Shown: piece by piece, positions 51,333-58,140 of the stretch
Layout: each line of letters begins with the position of its first letter
Numbering within the stretch: position 1 is the stretch's first letter
Source: Microvirga sp. ACRRW
GTDB lineage: Bacteria > Pseudomonadota > Alphaproteobacteria > Rhizobiales > Beijerinckiaceae
Direction: 5' to 3'
DNA: 64,000 nt
Assembly: GCF_022346925.1 (NCBI RefSeq)
Contig: NZ_JAKRNJ010000006.1
Location: 186,001 to 250,000, forward strand
Position numbers and translations under genes: made by a program
Notes under the pieces: generated by a model
Seen by the model: the letters and a program-made list of their open reading frames with translations, nothing else
Told to the model about the DNA's origin: nothing
Database searches by the model: none

Positions 51333-52307
51333 ATGTGGCTGGGCTTAGCCAGCCTTTCTTTTCAATGGGACGCACCGGCTATGAGCGATGGAAAAGAAGG
51401 CGGCAAGACAGATTGCGTTGTGCATGATCACCCTGTGCCACCGGAGGAGATGGCACGTTACAGCCCTGTCCGTGACCCGGATGCTGAGCAGGATATCGCG
51501 CGATACGTTGAGCTAGAAACAGAACAAGACGTTAAACACGTTGAAAAGGTCAAAGAAGAGTACGTTCTAGGCGCGAAATATGAGATCTGGGATGTTGTGA
51601 CGGATGAGGACCGCTGGTGGGTAATTACTAATCTAACAAATTTATACTCACAAAAGCACTTTCCTAGCCTTGACTATACACTGTCATTTCACATCGGCTT
51701 GATGATGAGGCTAAGGTCACGCTCTTCATCAGAAGAAGAGAGTGACTACGAGCCATTTGAGGAGCTTCATCGTCGTCAACAGCAGGCTCATAATCGACAT
51801 GAGCGCGCAATTGAGCCTGAGGAGTTTCAAGCTATCGGCTTGATGCTTAGGGAATGCCTACTCTCTCTAATTGCTGCACTGCGCCGTCACGTCTTGGTAC
51901 CTCATGATGTGGAACATCCTAAAAACGCAGACTTTGTCGGTTGGTTTGAACTCCTAATGAATATTCTGTGCCCAGGTTCTTCGAACAAGCAGTTGCGGCA
52001 CTACATAAAAGCTCTCGGAAAAGAGACTTGGCAGCTTGCAAATTGGCTAGCGCATGACCGCGATGCGAATTCAGCAGCATCATCGATCTGTATACACTCA
52101 TGCGATACCCTCTTAGGTCATGCCATTCAGCTTACAGTACGAAATAGAACAGGAGATATTGACGCTTGTCCACGCTGCAAATCGAGAGACATAAGAAGCC
52201 ATTATGATCGGTATATCGGTCCTGATGGAGACTATTACTCGACATGCGGCTCATGTGGCTGGTCAGATCACCCTGAAACACACGCTAAGGATAGCAATGT
52301 CGAATAG
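51333..52307 (+). CDS. Uncharacterised protein with C-terminal zinc ribbon, TIR operon
   Basis: 324 residues from ATG 51333; ATG 51381 (MSDGKEGG) is an alternative start. The middle (WWVITNLTNLYSQKHFPSLD, then YTLSFHIGLMMRLRSR) is a conserved-looking helical block. The C-terminus has DACPRCKSRDI and YYSTCGSCGWSD, a CxxC...CxxC zinc ribbon. The gene starts nine bases after the TIR stop, so the two are co-transcribed. Function unknown; by position it may be the sensor or target of the TIR effector. Confidence 0.65.
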   Translation: MWLGLASLSFQWDAPAMSDGKEGGKTDCVVHDHPVPPEEMARYSPVRDPDAEQDIARYVELETEQDVKHVEKVKEEYVLGAKYEIWDVVTDEDRWWVITNLTNLYSQKHFPSLDYTLSFHIGLMMRLRSRSSSEEESDYEPFEELHRRQQQAHNRHERAIEPEEFQAIGLMLRECLLSLIAALRRHVLVPHDVEHPKNADFVGWFELLMNILCPGSSNKQLRHYIKALGKETWQLANWLAHDRDANSAASSICIHSCDTLLGHAIQLTVRNRTGDIDACPRCKSRDIRSHYDRYIGPDGDYYSTCGSCGWSDHPETHAKDSNVE

Positions 52308-52352
52308 TAATCAGCCAAATTCCCGATCAATGCGCCTCCGCGCAAAACAACC

Positions 52353-52814
52353 GTGACAAAATCCACGGCAACCATGCAGATGCCAGCACCCGCCTCTCAG
52401 CAGGGACCACCCCCTCCCTCCCAACTCATCGACGCGAAAATCGCGGAGCTGAAGGATTGGCGCGGTGCGACGCTGGCGAAGGTTCGGGCGCTCATCAGGC
52501 AGGCCGATCCTGACGTGGTCGAGGAGGTGAAATGGCGCGGGGTTCCTGTGTGGGAGCATGCGGGGATCATCTGCACCGGCGAGACGTATAAGAGCGCCGT
52601 GAAGCTGACCTTTCTCAAGGGCGCTGCGCTGGAGGACCCGGCGGGGCTTTTCAATGCCAGCTTAGAGGGCAATGCGCGCCGCGCTATCGATCTTCATGAA
52701 GGCGCGGTGATCGATGAGGAGGCGTTCAAGGCGCTCATCCGCGCCGCTGTCGCGCTCAATATGTCCAAGGCGGCTAAGCCGAAGAAGAGCCCATCGACGG
52801 GACATAAGATTTAA
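52353..52814 (+). CDS. DUF1801 domain protein
   Basis: 153 residues from GTG 52353; ATG 52374 is possible. The DUF1801 core shows IDAKIAELKDWRGATLAKVR, then VVEEVKWRGVPVWEHAGIIC and VKLTFLKGA with ALEDPAGLFNASLEGNARRA. This family has an iron-sulfur-scaffold-like fold and no assigned reaction. Lys/Ala-rich C-terminus. Returns to the GC-rich codon use of the core chromosome and lies four bases before the FMN reductase gene, hence an operon. Confidence 0.85.
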   Translation: MTKSTATMQMPAPASQQGPPPPSQLIDAKIAELKDWRGATLAKVRALIRQADPDVVEEVKWRGVPVWEHAGIICTGETYKSAVKLTFLKGAALEDPAGLFNASLEGNARRAIDLHEGAVIDEEAFKALIRAAVALNMSKAAKPKKSPSTGHKI

Positions 52815-52818
52815 GCCC

Positions 52819-53331
52819 ATGCACCTCCTCGCCCTGTCCGGCAGCCTGCGCGCGGGCTCGTTCAACACCAGCGCCTTGCGCGCGCTGCAAAAGCTCGCGC
52901 CGGGGGGTGTCGCGGTTGAGTTCTACGAGGGCATCGGTGCCCTGCCCCATTTCAATCCCGATGTGGAGATGAGCGCGCTGCCGGAGAGCGTCGCGGATTT
53001 GCGGTGGCAGGTGGCGGCAGCGGATGGCGTAGTGATCGCCTGTCCCGAATATGCCCATGGGATTCCGGGCGCGTTCAAGAACGCGCTCGATTGGCTCGTC
53101 GGCTGCGAGAATTTTCCCGGCAAGCCGGTGATGCTCATCAACACCGCGCCCCGCGCCTCTCATGCGCAGGCGCAGCTGGCGGAGATCCTCAAGACCATGT
53201 CCGCACGAATGGTGCCTGAGGCCGGCGTGACCGTCGATCTGCGCGAGGCCGATGCCATGAGCACCTTGCAAGCCGGGCTCGCGGCTTTCGTCGATGCATG
53301 CAGGCAGGCTGCGGGGATGGCTCTCGGTTGA
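52819..53331 (+). CDS. NADPH-dependent FMN reductase family protein
   Basis: 170 residues, start ATG 52819. Flavodoxin-like fold with LLALSGSLRAGSFNTSALRA (FMN phosphate loop), VVIACPEYAHGIPGAFKNAL with DWLVG (isoalloxazine loop) and KPVMLINTAPRASHAQAQLA. Matches the ChrR/YieF-like FMN reductases that reduce quinones, azo dyes or metals. Co-transcribed with the DUF1801 gene. Confidence 0.92.
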   Translation: MHLLALSGSLRAGSFNTSALRALQKLAPGGVAVEFYEGIGALPHFNPDVEMSALPESVADLRWQVAAADGVVIACPEYAHGIPGAFKNALDWLVGCENFPGKPVMLINTAPRASHAQAQLAEILKTMSARMVPEAGVTVDLREADAMSTLQAGLAAFVDACRQAAGMALG

Positions 53332-53350
53332 GCGTGATGCTGCGGGCGCA

Positions 53351-53821
53351 CTACAGCCAGCGCCGGACGCGGGTGCGGTAGTTGCGATAGACCTCGCCGA
53401 ACTTGCGTTCGAGATAGGCTTCCTCGCGCGCTACGACGCCATAGCGGATGACGAGCGCAAACGGCACCAGCATCAACAGCAACCAGAGATCGTTGAACGC
53501 GATACTTAAAGCCACCAACCCTAAGAACATGCCGAGATAGATGGGATTGCGCGTGAAGCGGTAAGGCCCGCTCTCGACGATGGCGGTGGTGGGCCGGTTC
53601 GTCGGGACGTTGGAACCGGCCCCGGTCATCGTCCTGATGGCCCAGGCTGCCAGCGCCAGTGCGGCAACGAAGATGATCGTGCCGATCAAGCCCGCAGGCC
53701 AATCGTCCGGCACAAACGGCAGGGCTGCTACCCAGTTGAGCGCAAGCCCGGCCAAGATGGCGAGCCCCCATGCGACCGGCGGATGGATGAGGACGTGAGC
53801 ATTGTCCGTTGTGTCAGCCAT
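53351..53821 (-). CDS. Isoprenylcysteine carboxyl methyltransferase (ICMT)/PEMT-like membrane protein
   Basis: 156 residues with about four membrane helices (GLAILAGLALNWVAALPFVP, LIGTIIFVAALALAAWAIRT, FLGLVALSIAFNDLWLLLML). The methyltransferase signature is ESGPYRFTRNPIYLGMFLG with REEAYLERKFGEVYRNYRTR near the C-terminus, the SAM-binding region of the ICMT/PEMT superfamily. In bacteria the substrate is mostly unknown. Convergent with the FMN reductase gene, 19 bases apart. Confidence 0.88.
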   Translation of the reverse strand: MADTTDNAHVLIHPPVAWGLAILAGLALNWVAALPFVPDDWPAGLIGTIIFVAALALAAWAIRTMTGAGSNVPTNRPTTAIVESGPYRFTRNPIYLGMFLGLVALSIAFNDLWLLLMLVPFALVIRYGVVAREEAYLERKFGEVYRNYRTRVRRWL

Positions 53822-54231
53822 GGCGCCGATCTCCTGTCCGTGTCCGCGCCCCCTCGCCGCCCCGTCATCCCAGAGCTTAAGCAGCAGGCGTGATCATCAG
53901 CAGGATAAGCCGCCTGAACCTCTCCTGTCATTCCCGCGCAGGCGCGCTTGAGAGGTTGCACGGGGAGCGTGGCGATCCATAAACTCCAGCTTTGAGAACA
54001 CGTGGGAAGCGTCACGCTTCAATCGATCGCTCTCGCGATTCCGGATCTCCACCTGCCTGGTCTGACAGAAGGTGCGCGGGCGCGATGCCATGGCAGGATC
54101 ATCCCTTTTGAGACAATTGGCCAACCTCAGGTTTCGCATCCTGACAATGGATAAAATTCATGGCCAAGCTGGAACGGTACGGATCGGGCGCACGTTGGGA
54201 CCGCTACTGAGATTGTTGAAGGAGTTCTCAG
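53822..54231. other. Intergenic region, repeat-like debris
   Basis: 410 bases. Contains GTCATTCCCGCGCAGG and similar pieces typical of dispersed intergenic repeats, no protein-like frame. The promoter of the 54232 gene should lie near its right end. Confidence 0.4.
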
Positions 54232-54582
54232 ATGCGTCTTATTCAAACCGGTCCTCTCGCCGCTGCTCTTGCCGTCGGCATCAGTGCGACGGCATCCGCC
54301 CAATCCGTGGAAATCCGCACGCGGACCTCGTCCGATCACATGCTGCACGATGACGACGTGAGAACCACGCGCGTCGTTCGTGAGCGCCGCGTGGTGCGCG
54401 AGCCTTCCACCACGTCGACCGTCACCACCACCCGTCGCGGCGCATCCTATTATGCTCCCGGTCAGGTGAAGAAGCGCGTCACCGTCCGCTCGGCCCGCGA
54501 GTTCGCTCCCGGCCATCGCATGCATGACGATGACGGGGTGAGCACGACGGTCGTGCGCCGCCGCGTTCACACCATCGACTGA
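54232..54582 (+). CDS. Small secreted basic/Thr-rich protein
   Basis: 116 residues. Signal peptide MRLIQTGPLAAALAVGISATASAQ. The mature part has two copies of a HMLHDDD/HRMHDDD element (residues ~36-42 and ~100-105) separated by VVRERRVVREP and a TTSTVTTTRR stretch. The HxxHDDD repeats look like possible metal-binding turns. No known family. Followed by a clear terminator. Confidence 0.65.
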   Translation: MRLIQTGPLAAALAVGISATASAQSVEIRTRTSSDHMLHDDDVRTTRVVRERRVVREPSTTSTVTTTRRGASYYAPGQVKKRVTVRSAREFAPGHRMHDDDGVSTTVVRRRVHTID

Positions 54583-54604
54583 TTTTAGTGAAGCGTCGAA
54601 CGAG

Positions 54605-54631
54605 AAAGGCAGGGCCTGTGCCCTGCCTTTT
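54605..54631 (+). terminator. Intrinsic terminator
   Basis: AAAGGCAGGGC-ctgt-GCCCTGCCTTT, perfect 11-bp stem running into TTTT, 22 bases past the stop of the secreted protein gene. Confidence 0.88.
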
Positions 54632-54644
54632 GACGTTCCGCCAT

Positions 54645-54863
54645 CGTCATCCCGGGGCCGCGCAGCAGAACCCGGGATCGCAGGACGAGAATGGCGCAAA
54701 TCCCCTCTCCCGAGTGGGTGAGGGGCAGGGGTGAGGAAGCGCCCTTGCCGGAGAGGACATGCCCTCACCCGGAGCTGCGCTCCGACCTCTCCCGCTCGGG
54801 AGAGGTATTCCCGTGCTTTACTCGGCTGACGATCCCGGCTCGGCTGCGCCGTCCGGGATGACG
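54645..54863. repeat. Intergenic palindromic repeat element
   Basis: Outer inverted arms CGTCATCCCGG (54645-54655) and CCGGGATGACG (54853-54863). Inside are nested pairs built of CCTCTCCCG/CGGGAGAGG and CCCTCACCCGGAGCTGCGCT-type units. This nested form is typical of dispersed repeats between genes in Rhizobiales chromosomes. No coding content. Confidence 0.65.
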
Positions 54864-54916
54864 GGAGGTGGACAGGGAGGACGCCTTGGTCGGATGCAAA
54901 TGTTCTTCTTTTGTTC

Positions 54917-54945
54917 TTGACAAGGTTCCTAACCTTGGCTATAGG
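54917..54945 (+). promoter_or_regulatory. Strong sigma-70-like promoter for the candidate RNA
   Basis: TTGACA (54917-54922), 17-base spacer, TATAGG (54940-54945). No ORF with a ribosome site follows; the transcript would start near 54952 at the base of the foldable region. Confidence 0.6.
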
Positions 54946-54949
54946 TTGT

Positions 54950-55110
54950 GTGTCCCGGCTCAACGAGGGGCGCGCTCGCGAGGCGTCGTGATTGTCGGAG
55001 CCGGGAGCGGTCCTGTGTCAGGTTTCGCAAGCCTGTCGGCGGGAGGCCCATCGTTGAAAGACACGGTGTACGCCTAAAAGAACCGTGCGCGAGGAGCCGT
55101 CGGGTTCTTC
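54950..55110 (+). ncRNA. Candidate structured small RNA
   Basis: About 160 bases downstream of a near-consensus promoter. It can close by GTGTC (54950-54954)/GACAC (55060-55064) and TCAACGA (54960-54966)/TCGTTGA (55051-55057). It carries a perfect internal hairpin CAGGTTT-cgc-AAGCCTG (55019-55035), and could alternatively pair CCCGGCTC (54954-54961) with GAGCCGGG (54998-55005). AAGAACC...GGTTCTT (55078-55109) may be a terminator, although its T-tail is weak. It lacks the SRP-RNA GGAAG loop and RNase P or tmRNA signatures. A 6S-like rod is possible. Confidence 0.4.
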
Positions 55111-55220
55111 TCTCACTCACAGCATCGAGCCGGACGCCTCCTCGCGCCTCCCTCGACCCCATCACCTTCGGACCGCACCGGTCGCGAGGTCATTCTCCCA
55201 TGCCTTTGAGATTTTGCGCT

Positions 55221-56117
55221 TCAGCGAAAGCGGCCCCACAGCACGCTGGCAAGCGGCATCATGTGGTTGCGCCTGAGCGCGATGATCAGGACGCCGCACA
55301 GGGCCAATCCCGTTCCGAGCGCCATGCGGGCGTCGAAATGATCGCCCGTGATGACGATGCCCATCCCCACCGTCATCAGCGGATTCATGATCAGCAGAGG
55401 CGCGATCAGGTTGGCGGGATATTTGCCGATCAGGCCGTAATAGATCGTGTGGGCGACGAGCGACACGATGAGGGCGGAAAACAGAAGAGCCGCCACGAAG
55501 GGCCATCCGGCCTGCGTGGCCCGGGTGAGCTGCCCGGTCTCGAGGCCCGCCGTCAGGAACACGAGAGGCAGGACGGAGGCGAGCCCGATCCAGGCTTGGA
55601 ACTGCATGGGCTTCACGCCCTTGATCTGCTTCATCATCACGGCGGCGAGCGATCCGGCGGCGGCTCCGAGCAGGATCAGGAGAAGGCCGGCCGAGAGAGG
55701 AAACCCGCTCGACGGGTCCCACATGACGAGCATGCCGCCGATGAAGGTGATCGCAATGCCGAGCCCCCTCCTCCAGTGGATCCTCTCGCCGAGCATGGCC
55801 ACGGAGAGCAGCGTCGTGATCGGCAGCCCGAGCTGGCCTACGATCGAGGCGCTGGACGGGCTCGCCGTCCTGATGCCGAGAAAGAACAGGGCAAAGCCAC
55901 CGCCGCCCATGAGGAAGCCGACCACCAGCATGCGCCACGTGGGCTTCGGGGCGGGCAGCAGCCACGGCAGGGTCACGAGGCCCACAATGCCGAAGCGGAT
56001 CGCCGCGTAGAACAGCGGCGGGATCTCCATCCCTGACACGACGAGCTTGCTGACGACCGTATGCGCCGCCCACACGAAGCAGACGAAGAGCATCAGGAGG
56101 AAATCACGAAAGGCCAT
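55221..56117 (-). CDS. DMT (EamA) family transporter
   Basis: 298 residues from ATG 56117 (MAFRDFLLMLFVCFVWAAHT); the longer frame from 56186 adds a polar tail. Ten predicted membrane helices in two EamA repeats, with GERIHWRRGLGIAITFIGGM closing the first. Substrate unknown; such proteins are often exporters of amino acids or metabolites. Single gene. Confidence 0.92.
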   Translation of the reverse strand: MAFRDFLLMLFVCFVWAAHTVVSKLVVSGMEIPPLFYAAIRFGIVGLVTLPWLLPAPKPTWRMLVVGFLMGGGGFALFFLGIRTASPSSASIVGQLGLPITTLLSVAMLGERIHWRRGLGIAITFIGGMLVMWDPSSGFPLSAGLLLILLGAAAGSLAAVMMKQIKGVKPMQFQAWIGLASVLPLVFLTAGLETGQLTRATQAGWPFVAALLFSALIVSLVAHTIYYGLIGKYPANLIAPLLIMNPLMTVGMGIVITGDHFDARMALGTGLALCGVLIIALRRNHMMPLASVLWGRFR

Positions 56118-56395
56118 GGTTTGAGATAACTTAAGCCGTTGCCGCACTACAAATGTCGAGAGCGTGGGGCTGGTATGCCGTCCCATGCGGAACGATCTCC
56201 TACCGGAATTGGCTCACGGCCGTAAGTAGGCTTTCCGCTCTAGGTCGGAGACCGGGAAGGTGCGCCACGGCACGCGCTTTCCTTGCGCTTCCTTGACTTG
56301 CGCGTCGGAGAGGCAGAGCCTTTCCTTCGCGGCGGATGCTTTCTCGCCGCCCGCGTTTGCGTCCGCCTGATCAACCCTTTTTCCGGGAGGTCGGA

Positions 56396-56872
56396 ATGCA
56401 GTCGTCCACGATTAAGGCCGCCCTATGCGGCTCGGCCCTTCTTCTTTCTCTCACCCCCGCCCTCGCCCAGCAGCAGCAGCACACCATGGTCAATGCCGCC
56501 GACGTGACCTGGAAAGATGGTCCTCCTTCCCTGCCCAAAGGCGCGCAGATGTCGGTGCTCTACGGGGACCCGTCGAAGGACGGCATCTTCATGATGCGCC
56601 TGAAGCTCCCGGCGAACTACAAGATCCCGCCGCACACCCACGCGGTCGATGAGGTCGTCACCGTCGTCGACGGCGAGTTCAATCTCGGTATGGGGCCGCA
56701 ATTCGACGCCGCGAAGACCAAAGCCATCACGACAGGCGGCGTGATCGCCATGGCGCCGGGCACGCAGCATTATGTGCAGATCAACCAGGAGACCGTCGTG
56801 CAGTTGAGCACGCGAGGCCCCTGGAGCATCGCCTACGTGAATCCGGCGGACGATCCGCGCAAGTCGCAATAG
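56396..56872 (+). CDS. Secreted cupin-domain protein
   Basis: 158 residues from ATG 56396 with GGGAGG upstream. Signal peptide (ALCGSALLLSLTPALAQ). Cupin motif 1 is KIPPHTHAVDEVVTVVDGEF (metal His pair and Glu) and motif 2 GGVIAMAPGTQHYVQI (His). One metal-binding double-stranded beta-helix in the periplasm; substrate unknown. The family is close to the ChrR/anti-sigma-like cupins of alphaproteobacteria. Confidence 0.9.
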   Translation: MQSSTIKAALCGSALLLSLTPALAQQQQHTMVNAADVTWKDGPPSLPKGAQMSVLYGDPSKDGIFMMRLKLPANYKIPPHTHAVDEVVTVVDGEFNLGMGPQFDAAKTKAITTGGVIAMAPGTQHYVQINQETVVQLSTRGPWSIAYVNPADDPRKSQ

Positions 56873-56940
56873 GCTGGTCGCTTCCGGCTGCGCGGCCCTC
56901 GCCCTTCTCCAGGCTCAGGCCGGCCTCGGCCTGGGCCCGC

Positions 56941-57282
56941 TCACCTTCCTGTCCGCGCCCCGCCGTTCGCGTATTTGGTGCAGATGGTCATGAGCTTGGT
57001 CATCTCGGCATTGTAGTCGCGCAGGGTCTCCTCGAGCCAGCGCGTCTGAATCGCCGCCGCGTCCGTCGGAGTCTTGCAGGCCATTATCTCGCGGGTGGTC
57101 TCGCCGTCCTTTTCAAGACGCATCGACACGAAGCCCATCATCTCGCGCTGGCATTCGGCAGCTGCGCTGAACCACGTTTCCGTGGCGACTGCCAACGCGC
57201 GGCTGCCTTCACCTGACAGGGCAAGCTCATGGGTGCTGCGCATCGCATCCGATAGCCGGGACGTCTTCGACATACTGGTCAT
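56941..57282 (-). CDS. Phasin-family protein
   Basis: 113 residues, ATG 57282 with GGAGAG. Wholly amphipathic-helical (SGEGSRALAVATETWFSAAA, then ECQREMMGFVSMRLEKDGET), the phasin pattern of proteins that coat polyhydroxyalkanoate granules. It lies next to the fabI/DUF3141/ackA/pta block, consistent with acyl-CoA and PHA metabolism. Confidence 0.75.
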   Translation of the reverse strand: MTSMSKTSRLSDAMRSTHELALSGEGSRALAVATETWFSAAAECQREMMGFVSMRLEKDGETTREIMACKTPTDAAAIQTRWLEETLRDYNAEMTKLMTICTKYANGGARTGR

Positions 57283-57333
57283 GGATCGCTCTCCTTCGTT
57301 CCAAGACGTTGTCCGCCAAGCCCAAGGATAGCC

Positions 57334-58140
57334 TCAGGCCATGATGCTGAGCCCGCCATCCACGTAAGTGGTGGTTCCGGTGAGCCGCCGCGCGAAGGGT
57401 GTCGTCAGATAGGCGGCTGTGAGGCCGACATCGTCGATGTCGACAAGCTCGCCGATGGGGGCCCGCTCGACGGCTTCGGTGAGAAGCACGTCGAAATCCT
57501 TCAGGCCGGAGGCCGCGCGGGTTTTCAGCGGGCCGGGCGAGACGGCATGAACCCGGATGTGCCTGTCGCCCAACTCGTAGGCGAGATAGCGGACGGCGCT
57601 CTCCAGCGCCGCCTTCACCGGGCCCATGAGGTTGTAGTTCGGCACCACCTTGTTGGCGCCGTGATAGCTCATCGCCAGAAGGGTTCCGCCTTCGCTCATC
57701 AGGGGCTCGGCCAGCCGCGCCATGCGGATGAAGGAATGGCAGGAAATGTCCATCGCCACCTTGAATCCCTCGTCGGAACTGTCGAGAAGACGCCCCTGCA
57801 GATCCTCCTTCGGCGCGAAGGCGATGGAGTGCAGCGCGATGTCGAGGCTGCCCCAGGTCTCGCGGATCTGCCGGAAGACGTCTTCGAGCTCTCCGCTGCG
57901 CCCGACATCGCAGGGTGCGACAATCGAAGCACCAAGCTCCTTGGCGAGAGGCTCCACATAAGGTCGAGCCTTCTCGTTGAGGTAGGTCACCGCGAGATCC
58001 GCGCCGAGCTGGCGGAAGACCCGCGCACAGCCATAGGCAATCGAATGCTCGTTGGCGATGCCGATGATGAGGGCGCGCTTGCCGTGCAGAACCTTCGATT
58101 GAAGGGCGACATTGGTCCGTTCGGCCGATTGATCGTTCAT
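57334..58140 (-). CDS. fabI: Enoyl-ACP reductase FabI
   Basis: 268 residues. FabI-type SDR: nucleotide loop LIIGIANEHSIAYGCARVF (the GxxxxxSxAxG form), active site MSYHGANKVVPNYNLMGPVK with Tyr and Lys spaced YNLMGPVK (Y-x6-K), and the ending YVDGGLSIMA. Reduces enoyl-ACP with NADH in fatty-acid elongation. Its start overlaps the DUF3141 stop by four bases (ATGA). It carries a longer N-terminus than typical (SAERTNVALQSKVLHGKR), and is probably a second fabI of the genome specialised for this operon. Confidence 0.93.
   Translation of the reverse strand: MNDQSAERTNVALQSKVLHGKRALIIGIANEHSIAYGCARVFRQLGADLAVTYLNEKARPYVEPLAKELGASIVAPCDVGRSGELEDVFRQIRETWGSLDIALHSIAFAPKEDLQGRLLDSSDEGFKVAMDISCHSFIRMARLAEPLMSEGGTLLAMSYHGANKVVPNYNLMGPVKAALESAVRYLAYELGDRHIRVHAVSPGPLKTRAASGLKDFDVLLTEAVERAPIGELVDIDDVGLTAAYLTTPFARRLTGTTTYVDGGLSIMA

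Noticed and set aside
54948-56036. 362-codon plus-strand ORF
   Set aside because: Antisense to the DMT transporter, low-complexity charged sequence, and crosses the candidate RNA.
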